This document shows positions 9,460 to 18,938 of a stretch of 64,000 nt of DNA, in pieces; within the stretch, counting starts at the first letter, position 1, and each line of letters opens with the position of its first letter. The stretch spans positions 24,288 to 88,287 of the forward strand of contig CADCDA010000001.1 in NCBI GenBank assembly GCA_902800025.1. The letters are read 5' to 3'. This DNA is from an uncultured Erysipelotrichaceae bacterium. GTDB lineage: Bacteria > Bacillota_I > Bacilli_A > RFN20 > CAG-826. The position numbers were made by a program, and so were the translations under genes. Below the pieces are notes generated by a model, which searched no databases, was not told the origin of the DNA, and saw nothing but the letters and a program-made list of their open reading frames with translations.

Positions 9460-10143
9460 TTATCGATCAAATGCTTTATTAAGTCTAGTGATTGAGACGA
9501 TATCATGATGTACCGCATATACATCACTATCCTTATCTAAGCAGTCTTTATCATCAATATCTCTTAAAGCTTGATATTTGTTATCTTCAACTTTGAGATA
9601 ATATGTCGCTTCTTTTTTCTTTCGGTAATAGATATGTGTTTCTTTTATCTCTTTAACGATGTTACCAACTGGGAAATTGACATTAATCGCTTTCTCTTTG
9701 TCTAACATATTATGTCTATTAACATAATCGAATACTTCTAAGAAATACTTTTCCACAATATCGAAGTTATTGTTACAGCTTATCGCTATCGCTGGTATTT
9801 CATATGTTAGAGCCTGTAAAGTCGCTCCAATAGTCCCGCTATACATCGTGTCGTAAGAAACATTTAATCCATGGTTACACCCTGATATCACTAAATCAAA
9901 TTTTGTATCTAAACTTGATAAACCAAAGGCTACTGAGTCTGCAGGAGTTCCATCTATAGAAAATGTATGATCGTTGATCTTATTAACTTCTGAAGGACGA
10001 TGAATAGTTATTGCAATACTTTTCGCGGATTGAGGCTTACTAGGAGCGACAATCACTACTTGATGGTCTTTAGATAACAATTTGTATAAAAGCTGTATCC
10101 CAAAAGAGGAATAACCATCATCATTTGTTAATAATATCTTCAT
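9460..10143 (-). CDS. surE: 5'/3'-nucleotidase SurE
   Basis: Metal-dependent nucleoside monophosphate phosphatase, a cytoplasmic survival protein. The N-terminal metal site ILLTNDDGY is intact. Further family motifs follow: VVAPSKPQS-like segment, GTPADSV and SGCNHGLN. At 227 residues it is slightly shorter than many homologues (about 250). It is the first gene of a two-gene unit with the large repeat protein, an association whose meaning is not clear. Confidence 0.93.
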   Translation of the reverse strand: MKILLTNDDGYSSFGIQLLYKLLSKDHQVVIVAPSKPQSAKSIAITIHRPSEVNKINDHTFSIDGTPADSVAFGLSSLDTKFDLVISGCNHGLNVSYDTMYSGTIGATLQALTYEIPAIAISCNNNFDIVEKYFLEVFDYVNRHNMLDKEKAINVNFPVGNIVKEIKETHIYYRKKKEATYYLKVEDNKYQALRDIDDKDCLDKDSDVYAVHHDIVSITRLNKAFDR

Positions 10144-10206
10144 AAAGTAATTATCATATAAATTTAGTTAAATGTATATGAAATTATACGTCTAGATGAG
10201 AAAAAA

Positions 10207-10225
10207 TCTCCTCGTAAAGAAGAGA
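10207..10225 (-). terminator. Terminator after the SDR/phosphoesterase/membrane operon
   Basis: On the minus strand a 7-bp stem TCTCTTC/GAGGAGA (one wobble) is followed by six T residues, 28 bases beyond the stop of the membrane protein. Confidence 0.7.
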
Positions 10226-10253
10226 CTTTTCATAACTATTAATACTTAAATAC

Positions 10254-11141
10254 TTATTCCGCTTTCATTTTAATCGCTCTAATGAATAGAGGGATAATAA
10301 CACCAGTATATGATAAGAAATGAATAATAATTTCTACTGGCATTGACGACACTCTTTCTAGAGGCATCGCAAACGAAATAGCGCTTACCATATCAGTACG
10401 TAACATACCAATAACGATAATTGCGACGAATAAAGCAACATTAGACGCTAATAAAGTAATAATAAAGATTTTTCTTTGTTTGATACTTTCTAAGTATCCA
10501 AGTAAATCTAAGACCTTATAAACTCCAATCGCGATTGGCATTAATAAATAGATGAAGAATGGGAATGATAAGTATAAGTTTCTTAAATAGATGTAGATAG
10601 GAATCGCAAAGAAGTTACCTAATCTGTTATAAGCCATGGAGATAAATAAGAACCAGCCAATAGTCTTAAGAACATGTTTGAAATCCACTTTAAATTCTTC
10701 GGTGTCTTCCGGCATCTTTTTGATACACACTGCTAGACCATAGATACACGCAGCGATCACTAAAATGTGAACGATCATAAAGATGATAAGGTATCCTGGG
10801 AATGGATATGGCTTAATTAATGATCCATATACTTGGAGTGCAGAAAGGATAACAGTTAATAAACCAATACCAGAAACCACTAAAGCGATAATTGTGTAAG
10901 TCTTTAATAATCTCTTTTTGGAATTTGGTCTAAGATACACTCTAACAATTCCTAAGAACGCCATTACTGTTAAAACAGAGAACATAAGTGATGGGAATGT
11001 CACTAAAAATGATGAGTGTTTGGAGAATAAGACCGCATGGTTAAGAACATCGGCCATGAAATAGTTGGTTGATTGAACGGCAACTATAGAGGAGATAATT
11101 GTTAAAACAATTAAAGATAATAAAACTGTTCTTCTATTCAT
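10254..11141 (-). CDS. Polytopic membrane protein, unknown function
   Basis: 295 residues with about eight predicted membrane segments (roughly 7-27, 44-66, 81-105, 115-140, 158-180, 190-210, 222-245 and 268-288). No domain was recognised. The start lies 1 base after the stop of the metallophosphoesterase gene, so it is translated from the same transcript as that lipoprotein and the SDR. Function is not assignable from sequence. Confidence 0.75.
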   Translation of the reverse strand: MNRRTVLLSLIVLTIISSIVAVQSTNYFMADVLNHAVLFSKHSSFLVTFPSLMFSVLTVMAFLGIVRVYLRPNSKKRLLKTYTIIALVVSGIGLLTVILSALQVYGSLIKPYPFPGYLIIFMIVHILVIAACIYGLAVCIKKMPEDTEEFKVDFKHVLKTIGWFLFISMAYNRLGNFFAIPIYIYLRNLYLSFPFFIYLLMPIAIGVYKVLDLLGYLESIKQRKIFIITLLASNVALFVAIIVIGMLRTDMVSAISFAMPLERVSSMPVEIIIHFLSYTGVIIPLFIRAIKMKAE

Positions 11142-11142
11142 C

Positions 11143-12114
11143 TTATTCTACCTCCGCATAAGTATGGAACGAACGCTGAATATCAAATGTATGTTCGATA
11201 TCATCGTGTAAAGTGATGACTTGATATCCTAACATATCTTCATCGTAATAAACTCTATCGGTTGATTTAACACCATAAGAGAACACCACTCCTTCATATT
11301 TAACTGCGAAGTCATTAATGTGGTCATGTCCAAAGAACATTCCTTGTGTAGATCCTTTTTCTTTAATGACTTTGAAGAATCCTGAATTCTTATTTGGTGG
11401 ACAGCTTGGTTCTCTTTTAACACCTTCGGTGTCAAGTTTTGTTCCCTTTTCCCAAGCATCATTAACTTCTGGAAGAGGGATATGATAAAACATTAAGGAT
11501 TTCGCATCAGCAGGCGCACTATCAATGACAGAAGAATACCAATCGATTTGATCTTGGTGGAAATAGTCATAACCTTTGAAGCCACTGTAATCGTAACGAT
11601 TACTGTCCATAAAGATTAATTGTTCATAGACTGTTCCACTATGAGTGATGTTGACATAGAAATTGCAGTTTCCTTGAACATCATCATCTTGAATATCTTT
11701 GAATAAACAATTCTTATATTTGGTATTAAGTTCACTAGTTAACCAATCGATATTGAAGTTACATTGTTCATCATGGTTACCAAAGACGACAGTCCATGGA
11801 GTGTCATGACCATCTAAGAAGGTAAAGAACTTTTTCGCATTTGATTTAGAAGTAAATGAGAATAAGTCTCCAGTAATAACAATTAAATCAATATCGTTAC
11901 CAGCGTCTTTAATAAGATAATCTAAGAATTTGAATTGTACATCGAGATCATCTTTGTCCCCTAAGTGGGTATCAGTTAATTGTAAAATATTGAAATCACC
12001 AGTGTGCTCAATAGATTTTACAAGATATTCACCAACATTATGGTGAACATTAGTCGCACAGCTCGATAAACATAAAGCGAGCAAAGGAGCGACTGTTAAG
12101 AATCTTTTTTTCAT
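11143..12114 (-). CDS. Metallophosphoesterase lipoprotein
   Basis: Calcineurin-like phosphoesterase exported as a lipoprotein. The signal peptide ends in a lipobox (LSSC, Cys about residue 19). Metal-binding motifs follow in family order: DTHLGD, GDLFS, FGNHDE, a His in MFYHIP and GHDH near the C-terminus. This is the class I dinuclear phosphoesterase set, similar to secreted DNA/nucleotide or purple-acid-like phosphatases. RBS AGGAGG precedes ATG 12114. It sits between an SDR (10 bases upstream) and a membrane protein (1 base downstream). Substrate unknown. Confidence 0.87.
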   Translation of the reverse strand: MKKRFLTVAPLLALCLSSCATNVHHNVGEYLVKSIEHTGDFNILQLTDTHLGDKDDLDVQFKFLDYLIKDAGNDIDLIVITGDLFSFTSKSNAKKFFTFLDGHDTPWTVVFGNHDEQCNFNIDWLTSELNTKYKNCLFKDIQDDDVQGNCNFYVNITHSGTVYEQLIFMDSNRYDYSGFKGYDYFHQDQIDWYSSVIDSAPADAKSLMFYHIPLPEVNDAWEKGTKLDTEGVKREPSCPPNKNSGFFKVIKEKGSTQGMFFGHDHINDFAVKYEGVVFSYGVKSTDRVYYDEDMLGYQVITLHDDIEHTFDIQRSFHTYAEVE

Positions 12115-12124
12115 TAAGTTCCTC

Positions 12125-12901
12125 CTATTTTTCTTTTATTTGAGTTGCAGAGATATTTGTTACAAAATTACGCGAGAAAAATCTTGAGAAGAATAAGGAA
12201 ACTTTGTTTCCAAATCCAATCACATACATTCTCTTATTCTTATGGAACATCTTCATAGAAAGATCTGCAACTTTAGAAGCAGGCAAAGGTTTGATTTTAT
12301 TAAATGTGTAATCATTATGCGCTTTAGAAACAAATCCGCTAATGAATGGACCAGGACAAATAATAGTCATATGGACATTTGTTCCTTTTAATTCACGATG
12401 GATTCCTTCACTAATATTATTAAGGAATGCTTTTGAAGCGTGATAAGTAGTCATATATGGTCCTGGATAAAATCCAGCAATAGAAGAAATATTTAATATA
12501 TGACCTTCATCATTCTTAATCATATCTTTAATATAAATATTCATAAGATATAATGGAGCGTTACAGTTTAATTCAATCATATTAACTTGTTTATCAGGAT
12601 CCATATCTTTGAAGTCTGTACGATCTCCAAATCCCGCACAGTTGACGAGATTATTAATAAACATATGATGCGCATCTGTATATTCTTTAACTTTTTTAAA
12701 GTTAGTGTTATTACTTAAATCTAATTGTAATATCTGTACATCAACTTTATACTCTTTTTCTATCCCCTCTTTAGCGGCTTCTAAATTAGTAATATTAGAA
12801 GACACAAGTAAAAGATTATTGCCTTCTTTAGCAAATCTTTTTGATAGTTCTAATCCTAAGCCTGAGGCTCCACCTGTAATAAGTGTATATTTATTATTCA
12901 T
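12125..12901 (-). CDS. Short-chain dehydrogenase/reductase (SDR)
   Basis: NAD(P)-dependent oxidoreductase of the classical SDR fold. It has the Rossmann motif TGGASGLG at residues 9-16, NCAG for the central strand, Ser in NISS and the catalytic Y-x3-K (YHASK). The 258-residue length and overall wording resemble the DltE/YqjQ-like group. No strong Shine-Dalgarno site precedes ATG 12901; a TACAAT -10-like box lies only about 10 bases upstream, so the transcript may be nearly leaderless. First gene of a three-gene operon. The substrate is unknown. Confidence 0.88.
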   Translation of the reverse strand: MNNKYTLITGGASGLGLELSKRFAKEGNNLLLVSSNITNLEAAKEGIEKEYKVDVQILQLDLSNNTNFKKVKEYTDAHHMFINNLVNCAGFGDRTDFKDMDPDKQVNMIELNCNAPLYLMNIYIKDMIKNDEGHILNISSIAGFYPGPYMTTYHASKAFLNNISEGIHRELKGTNVHMTIICPGPFISGFVSKAHNDYTFNKIKPLPASKVADLSMKMFHKNKRMYVIGFGNKVSLFFSRFFSRNFVTNISATQIKEK

Positions 12902-12927
12902 AAATCATAATCATTGTATCACAAAAA

Positions 12928-12944
12928 AGGCTATTGTATAGCCT
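12928..12944 (-). terminator. Second terminator downstream of surface protein gene
   Basis: Stem AGGCTAT/ATAGCCT with a 3-base loop and TTTTTT on the minus 3' side. It backs up the terminator at 12971-12993 and lies just upstream of the SDR start. Confidence 0.7.
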
Positions 12945-12970
12945 GTTATTCTTTGTTATGTCAAAAGAAA

Positions 12971-12993
12971 AACCAAGATGGTCAGTCTTGGTT
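12971..12993 (-). terminator. Terminator of surface protein gene
   Basis: Stem AACCAAGA/TCTTGGTT with a 7-base loop, followed by TTTTTCTTTT in the minus direction, 20 bases after the stop of the 866-residue protein. Confidence 0.78.
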
Positions 12994-13013
12994 AATCTTT
13001 AGAATTTAATTGA

Positions 13014-15614
13014 TTATTTTTCTTTTCTTCTTCTAATCACAAAGCAACCAGCAATTGTTACTAAAGTGATAGATGAGATAACAACAATACTAATAGTTGT
13101 TGTAAAATTGCTATTCTTTTCTGAAAGCATAGCTGGGGAACGAACCAAGCCAGAAACAGCAGTACGACCAGCAACTGTGTTTAAGAAATCTTGCAATGTT
13201 CCATGAGCAGATAAAATCCAATCATATCTTGCTAACATCTGTTGCAAAGAGTCGCCAGTATTTGCCAATCCAGTTTCAGGATTTCTTGCCGAAGCTGTCG
13301 CACCAGCAAATAAATTCTTGTAGAAATCTTTTTCAGTGTCATTGGCCAACCCATTCAACTTTGTAGAAAAGGCTGTTGCTAATGTTGACCACGCACTTGC
13401 CAAAGCTTCAGAATTCGTAGAACCATCCATTTTACAAATGTCTTTTAGACCTTCGTTAAAATCAGCAACAAATTCTAGTGCTGCTTTTTGAGCGTTATAA
13501 TTTTTGTTTGCATAATGCTTTGTAACATTGCCCGAATATGAAACACTAATTGACTTCAAATACAATGCTTTTGAGGATGTTTGAGTCCAAGAAATAACAA
13601 TTTCTCCAGAGGCAGAACCAGTGAACGTATAATTGGTTGCTGTTGAAGTTAAAGAAATAGTATTGTTTCCATTGTTTTTGAAGTTTGTTCCTCCAACAGT
13701 AATTCCTGCTGTTCCAGCAATGCTGCTCGCGCCACTTGTATTAATTGTGATGGATGTAATTGTGCCTGGAATAGACGATGATGAAAGAGATAGAGATTTG
13801 GCTGGGTAATTACCAGTGCCGAATTGTTGTCCCTTCGTGCTGTCATAATTAAAATTACTTGTTCCACTTACGGTCCAATTAACTGTTTCTAACTTTTGGT
13901 TAGCATCAGCTAAATTCTTTGTTTGGTTATTTGCATCATAAACCTTTGCTCCAAAAGTATATGAATAAGGGCCTGTAATAGGAGTAACAATATCAACATC
14001 ATTGATATTCTCAATGATTGTTGGTTTTGCATAATTATTCGATTTTACATAATTGTGGTAAAGAATATAGATTTGTTTGCCGTTGTCTTCAAGTTCAAAA
14101 GTATATGGCAAAGAATTGATGTTTTTACTATCACCAATTCGTAAAGTATAACTGCCAAATTTAAGGCCACTATCAGTTTTACCACTATCCCATGTTGCAG
14201 AAACATTCCAAGTGTCGGTGATGTCTTTTGTTAATTGCTTGATACCAGCAATTCCTTGTAAAGTTGATGTATCAACACCAGACCAAGACATACTGGCAAC
14301 ACCATCCCATTGGGCGTAGAAAGTAACGTTTGAAGTAACAAGATATTGAGATTCGGCAGCTAACAAATCGCCTTCATTATTAGCTTTCCAACCAGCAAAT
14401 TCTTTTCCGGAAGGAGCAGTAAATCCACATGATGGTAATTCGTAATATCCAAACACATTTGTGACATCAGTCATTGTTCCAGTACCATTATTTGCATTAA
14501 ACGAAACAGTATAAGATGGATTTACAATCGATACGACTGTTGGGCTTGTGTAAATTTGACTGTTATATTTATCTAATTCACCTTGTCCAACAACAACACT
14601 TCCAACCGAAATATCTGATAAATCAATTCCTTGTCCGGCTTCTGGTCCATAGAAACTAAATGTTGTTTCATCTAAGAAATACTCTGGATAATCTCCGCTT
14701 GTGTCAATAGAAGAAACCGTACCAGTAATATAATATGGTCCAGTTTGTTCTGCACCGGTTAGATTTTCATAAAATGCTATAGCTTCTCCGACTGTCAACG
14801 CATCATTTTCTGATTCGCCAGAATGATTTGATAACACTTTAAAATCAATAGATGCAGAGCTTGCTCCTTCAGCAGACGCAGTAATTGTTGTTGTACCAAC
14901 ACCAGTTGCCGTTAAAACACCGGTTGATGGGTTGATTGTAGCAACATTTGGATCTGATGAAGAAAATGATATCTCGGCACTATTCGATGCCGTTGCTGTG
15001 ATTGTTGTTTGACTTCCAACAACCTTAAGCATATCAACGGTTGAAGTGATGCTGACAGATGGGCCACCATTGTCATATACAATAGTAATATTGGTTATTT
15101 GACAATTCTTATTGCTTGTTGATAATTGGAAATACCCTTTTCCAGTAACTGAATTTGTCCAAGTATCAGACAAAGACTGACCTTTGATTGTTGCGTTGTT
15201 TGTTGTAGTATAAGTACTTTGTTGTGTTGTGCCAAAATACACTCCAGCTTTTGCTGAGGTCGAGCAACCAGAAGAATAAGTAACTGTGACAGATTTTACA
15301 GTACCTAAGCTAGATGTGTTGTAAAGATATCCGGCGTCTTTTACAAACATTAAATAAGAATTGCCTTTATATGTTCCAACATAAATTTGCTTTTCTTTGA
15401 TTGATAAGCCTTCAACAGTATGAGAAGTTGCTTCAGTATTAACATCACCAGAAGAAGTTGGCAACGCAGGACTAAAAGTGGATTCGTGAGTAATTGTGAT
15501 AGAACTATCAGCGCTTACTTTTTGAATATTGTCATTTCCAACCGCAACGCCCACTCCGACTGCCATTGCGAGTCCAACCATCGCAACGCCAATCTTTGTA
15601 AATAATTTGTTCAT
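13014..15614 (-). CDS. Modular surface protein A (Ig-like, OB-fold, InlB B-repeat; membrane tail)
   Basis: 866-residue exported protein. A signal peptide (about 1-36, motif KIGVAMVGLAMAVGVG shared with its paralogues) is followed by a Big_2-type Ig domain (about 185-260), an OB-fold-like domain (about 268-360), an InlB-type B-repeat (about 365-435) and beta-rich segments with Gly/Ser-rich strands. A helical C-terminal domain (from about 715) precedes one membrane helix and the tail RRRKEK. There is no LPXTG, so it is probably held by the C-terminal helix. It is preceded by a 362-base leader and ends in two tandem terminators. The C-terminal domain is more diverged than in the two paralogues at 18.9 and 21.9 kb. 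Role is likely adhesion or matrix contact, by inference only. Confidence 0.82.
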   Translation of the reverse strand: MNKLFTKIGVAMVGLAMAVGVGVAVGNDNIQKVSADSSITITHESTFSPALPTSSGDVNTEATSHTVEGLSIKEKQIYVGTYKGNSYLMFVKDAGYLYNTSSLGTVKSVTVTYSSGCSTSAKAGVYFGTTQQSTYTTTNNATIKGQSLSDTWTNSVTGKGYFQLSTSNKNCQITNITIVYDNGGPSVSITSTVDMLKVVGSQTTITATASNSAEISFSSSDPNVATINPSTGVLTATGVGTTTITASAEGASSASIDFKVLSNHSGESENDALTVGEAIAFYENLTGAEQTGPYYITGTVSSIDTSGDYPEYFLDETTFSFYGPEAGQGIDLSDISVGSVVVGQGELDKYNSQIYTSPTVVSIVNPSYTVSFNANNGTGTMTDVTNVFGYYELPSCGFTAPSGKEFAGWKANNEGDLLAAESQYLVTSNVTFYAQWDGVASMSWSGVDTSTLQGIAGIKQLTKDITDTWNVSATWDSGKTDSGLKFGSYTLRIGDSKNINSLPYTFELEDNGKQIYILYHNYVKSNNYAKPTIIENINDVDIVTPITGPYSYTFGAKVYDANNQTKNLADANQKLETVNWTVSGTSNFNYDSTKGQQFGTGNYPAKSLSLSSSSIPGTITSITINTSGASSIAGTAGITVGGTNFKNNGNNTISLTSTATNYTFTGSASGEIVISWTQTSSKALYLKSISVSYSGNVTKHYANKNYNAQKAALEFVADFNEGLKDICKMDGSTNSEALASAWSTLATAFSTKLNGLANDTEKDFYKNLFAGATASARNPETGLANTGDSLQQMLARYDWILSAHGTLQDFLNTVAGRTAVSGLVRSPAMLSEKNSNFTTTISIVVISSITLVTIAGCFVIRRRKEK

Positions 15615-15976
15615 ATAAATAAAAAATCCTTTCCTTTAACCCCCGCTCTCTAACGGTGGGTCTTATACGAACAATCAAGTAAATCAATAAAGATTTACAT
15701 GACGTATACGTCTCTACTTACGATTTAAATAGAAACGCATGAAGATATGTTCGTTAAGGATGTTTCTCTATATAGAAGAATATGCATCGTCCTTCTAAAT
15801 ATTTCATCACTTAACGGTGTTGATGATTTAAACATCTAATTTCAATATGTTGACCAGGCATATCTTTTCTTTAGAAAAAATCATCACTACAGGTCTTATA
15901 GTAAAATAAATACACCATAAAAACAACTAAAGAATTAATATAAAAAAGTATTACTATAAAATAGTAATACAAATAT
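15615..15976 (-). promoter_or_regulatory. Long untranslated leader of surface protein A
   Basis: No gene is seen in these 362 bases. On the minus strand a bulged hairpin CCC(A)CCG/CGGGGG with an 8-base loop (about 15640-15661) sits just before the ribosome binding site AAAGGA. Further upstream is a GACGTATACGTCATG stretch that resembles GACGTATACTTATG in the leader at 21.5-21.9 kb and TTACGTCATG in the leader at 24.4-24.7 kb. The shared words suggest a related leader RNA, but the alignment is loose and no known riboswitch was recognised. Confidence 0.4.
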
Positions 15977-18322
15977 TTAGAATTGAATTGTTATGCAAGG
16001 TCTAACGGAATGGCTACCACCATCAACCGCGTATTCACTTAAGACGCCACCAGAATTTACGTTCCATACTGCATAGCTAAAATCACTAGACGGAGATCTT
16101 GTCCAATAAGATCCATTATATTTATACGATGCGCCTTTTGTGTTAGACCATGCACCTACTGCTCTAGCGTAGTCACTTGTAATAGCGGTCTTTGATTGCA
16201 TAGCGTTAACTTCTTGGCAGGAAGGTAAGTAAATTTTGTCATTTGTATTATCGCAAACATACTTGTTGTTGCTGTCGCCTGTTGTCACGCCACTATTATC
16301 AACTTCTGTAACTAGTAAATTTGAATTTTCCATAAAGAAAGCGGTATTTAAAAATTCGCCATTTAGCCAGGTTCTTATATCGCTTTCTTTGTAATTGTTT
16401 GGATAAATTATGCTTCCATTTATGGTTCTATATGAATAATCTTTATAAAAATTATGTGCATCTAGCAATGAGTTTGCCACCAAAGTGTATTTGTTGTTTT
16501 CGTTAGATGTAATAGTCCACTTAATTGTTTCGCATTTAAACCAGTATTCGTTTCCATTGGTGATAGAAACACCATCTGCGAACACATAGGATTCGTTGTT
16601 ATAAACATTAGCTGTCGCTCTAGCGTAATACTCATCGTTATACATAACCCAACCTTTTGAATTGATTGGAGAAAGTTTTTCTAATTCAGTAACAACATTA
16701 GCTTCTTTGACATGTGTTTGTGGATAGAAACCATATTCAACCGTCTTATTATCAGCAGAAATAACTGGATCGACACCAGGAATCTTTTCTTCTTTGCTTC
16801 TTGCTATATACTTTGCGGTATATGTAACATCTTCGGTTACAGGGGTGATATCAGGGTTCCAACCATTGAATGTATAGTTATAATCTTCGTCAGGTTCTCT
16901 GGTCGGAGTGTTACCATCATATGAAGGCGTTGTTCCTTTAGGAACATTTCTATCAACTTCTAATTCTTGGTGATCATAGTTTTCCCACGTTACTGTATAT
17001 GTTTCGCCTTCTTCTGCAAAGGTTGCAACATAATCAGTGTCTTTATATATTTTTGTTACTTCTGGATTCCAGCCAGTGAAAATATGACCATCTCTTTTTG
17101 GTGTTGCTCCATTATATTCAGGTACACTTCCTTCTGGAACGTTTAAATCTGTTTCTAAAAGAGTCCTATCATAGTTATACCAGTTAACTGTATAGGTCTT
17201 TGCTTCACCATAAAATAGTTCAATTGAAGAAATATATAATACTTTTTTATTTGTTGTAGCAATCTTAATTGAAGAAGTTGGTTCCAATTCAACACCAAAC
17301 GAAGTATATGATTGGTTTGTAACCGTTTCTTTATTGGCAATAGCCATATCAGAGCATGTGACTGTTTTAGTATTTTCTCCGTTTGCTGGGTCTCCAACAC
17401 TAACAATGCAGGTATTTGCAGACACCATTCCGGTGATTGTAACTAAGTTAATTGGTCTAGATAACTCTAATACGAGGTAACCATTAACGCTTGTTGTGCC
17501 AAACTTTAAAACATCGCCAGTTAGCCAAGCGTTGTCACCGCTTCCACCATAGCCGCCACCATAAATATATTCAAAAGAACTGACCGAGTTGATGATGTTG
17601 GTTTTATCGCCATCAACTGTGAAAGTTTCTTTAATTAAATCTGCTTCATCATTCTTGAATGCATATGATGTTTTTCTTGTTCCCATATCATAAGATATGT
17701 TGTATTTAATTGATGTGTCTGTAACTGGTATGGTTTTATTAACCAAAGTTATATCGATGGTCACATTGTAGCTTGGCATAGTGAATGAGTATGTTCCGTC
17801 AACTGGAGTAATAGCAATATTGTCCGCTTTCACTTCAGATACTTCTTTGGTTTCGTTTGTAACTTCAATAGTGAAAGAAACCGATTCGTTTTCTACATAA
17901 CTATCTTTTAAACCAATAACTGTATAATCTTCGCTGCAGGTGTATGTAACTGTGTATGCTTCTGGCTCTGGTTCAGAAAAATTGACCGTTAAGTTAGCAA
18001 ATACTTCGCTATTAGCGAGGCTCGTAATCTTAACTGTCCCAGTTCCCTCTACACCACCTGTGCTAATCGTTGTTCCATTAATGGAAAACAAGTTAGATTC
18101 AGTAGTAAAAGAAACACTCTTATTTGTAGTGTCGCTCGGTTCAAAACTTAAAGTTATCAAATCGTTCAAATTTGAATTCGTATTTGCTAATAAATCTATG
18201 GAGTTAGGACTAACACTAATTGATGTTGGTAAAACTTCTTTTGGAGTATCTCCAGAAGGCTGATTGGAGCCACATCCTACAAGTAAAAGGCCTAAAAGAG
18301 GAATAAAAAACAACTTTCTCAT
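15977..18322 (-). CDS. Lipoprotein with two InlB B-repeats and a DUF6273 C-terminal domain
   Basis: 781 residues. The lipobox is LLVGC near residue 17, so the mature protein is lipid-anchored. An N-terminal Ig-like region (about 30-115) is followed by a second beta domain, a galactose-binding-like stretch, and two InlB/Listeria-Bacteroides-type B-repeats (about 390-510, each with GWNP). The last ~220 residues carry the DUF6273 pattern: a YGFYPQT start, IRTWLNGEF, then WTRSPSS and a VRPCITI end. Four bases after the 174-residue gene, so probably co-transcribed with it. No enzymatic motif seen. Surface role inferred. Confidence 0.82.
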   Translation of the reverse strand: MRKLFFIPLLGLLLVGCGSNQPSGDTPKEVLPTSISVSPNSIDLLANTNSNLNDLITLSFEPSDTTNKSVSFTTESNLFSINGTTISTGGVEGTGTVKITSLANSEVFANLTVNFSEPEPEAYTVTYTCSEDYTVIGLKDSYVENESVSFTIEVTNETKEVSEVKADNIAITPVDGTYSFTMPSYNVTIDITLVNKTIPVTDTSIKYNISYDMGTRKTSYAFKNDEADLIKETFTVDGDKTNIINSVSSFEYIYGGGYGGSGDNAWLTGDVLKFGTTSVNGYLVLELSRPINLVTITGMVSANTCIVSVGDPANGENTKTVTCSDMAIANKETVTNQSYTSFGVELEPTSSIKIATTNKKVLYISSIELFYGEAKTYTVNWYNYDRTLLETDLNVPEGSVPEYNGATPKRDGHIFTGWNPEVTKIYKDTDYVATFAEEGETYTVTWENYDHQELEVDRNVPKGTTPSYDGNTPTREPDEDYNYTFNGWNPDITPVTEDVTYTAKYIARSKEEKIPGVDPVISADNKTVEYGFYPQTHVKEANVVTELEKLSPINSKGWVMYNDEYYARATANVYNNESYVFADGVSITNGNEYWFKCETIKWTITSNENNKYTLVANSLLDAHNFYKDYSYRTINGSIIYPNNYKESDIRTWLNGEFLNTAFFMENSNLLVTEVDNSGVTTGDSNNKYVCDNTNDKIYLPSCQEVNAMQSKTAITSDYARAVGAWSNTKGASYKYNGSYWTRSPSSDFSYAVWNVNSGGVLSEYAVDGGSHSVRPCITIQF

Positions 18323-18326
18323 ATCT

Positions 18327-18851
18327 TTATTCCAAATTAATAATCAAGTCTTCCCAAGTTACACAAGCACGCATATTTTTTGCGATTGTAGAAACATTGG
18401 TGTTGTTGATTCTTCCTTGCTCAGCCACCACTTTTGCGTCTCTAATCTTATTTGGATCAGCGCCCATAGCTTCATAAATCCAAAGAAGTAGTTCTGGGCA
18501 TTTTAAACCAACATAAATTCTAGAATAAGCATCGCCGGTTTTATCAATTTCACCATATTCTAACCACGAAGTAAAAAAATGCCACTTTTGGTTAGGCGAA
18601 TGCTGTGTCCTATCTACCACTATTCCGCACTGCTTTGCGTAATCAATATATCCACCACTAGCTTGTTGATATCTTTCAATAAATTCATCACTAAGTGGGT
18701 AATGTTCTCTTTTGTCTTCTAAGTAATCTGCAAAGTCCTGAATCGTATAATTGCTTGTTGCTGCTTCTAGTGTAGTAAAAACATTATCGGTTTTAACGAC
18801 AATTGTTCCAATTAATAATCCAATCGTCACTATTAAAGAAGCACGCTTCAT
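18327..18851 (-). CDS. Small secreted protein, unknown
   Basis: 174 residues with an N-terminal signal peptide (about 1-31, ending near LEAA). The mature part is Trp/Tyr-rich and mostly helical, with no recognised domain and no membrane anchor. Its ribosome binding site (AAGGAAAGAG) lies in the 3' arm of a hairpin whose 5' arm is CTTTATGGG and 3' arm CCCATAAAG, so translation may be restrained. It is followed after 4 bases by the DUF6273 lipoprotein, which suggests a joint function at the cell surface. Confidence 0.7.
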   Translation of the reverse strand: MKRASLIVTIGLLIGTIVVKTDNVFTTLEAATSNYTIQDFADYLEDKREHYPLSDEFIERYQQASGGYIDYAKQCGIVVDRTQHSPNQKWHFFTSWLEYGEIDKTGDAYSRIYVGLKCPELLLWIYEAMGADPNKIRDAKVVAEQGRINNTNVSTIAKNMRACVTWEDLIINLE

Positions 18852-18903
18852 GACTCTTTCCTTCTTTATGGGTTCTAGTTTTTCTAAAGCCCATAAAGGA
18901 AGA

Positions 18904-18925
18904 ACTAGAGATATAAATCTCTAGT
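18904..18925 (-). terminator. Terminator-like hairpin after surface protein B
   Basis: Perfect 9-bp stem ACTAGAGAT/ATCTCTAGT with a 4-base loop. The following minus-strand tract TCTTCCTTTA is T-rich but not pure. The same tract (TCTTCCTTTATGGGCT) follows the hairpin after the paralogous gene at 21.9 kb. Confidence 0.6.
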
Positions 18926-18938
18926 CAATCCTAATTTA

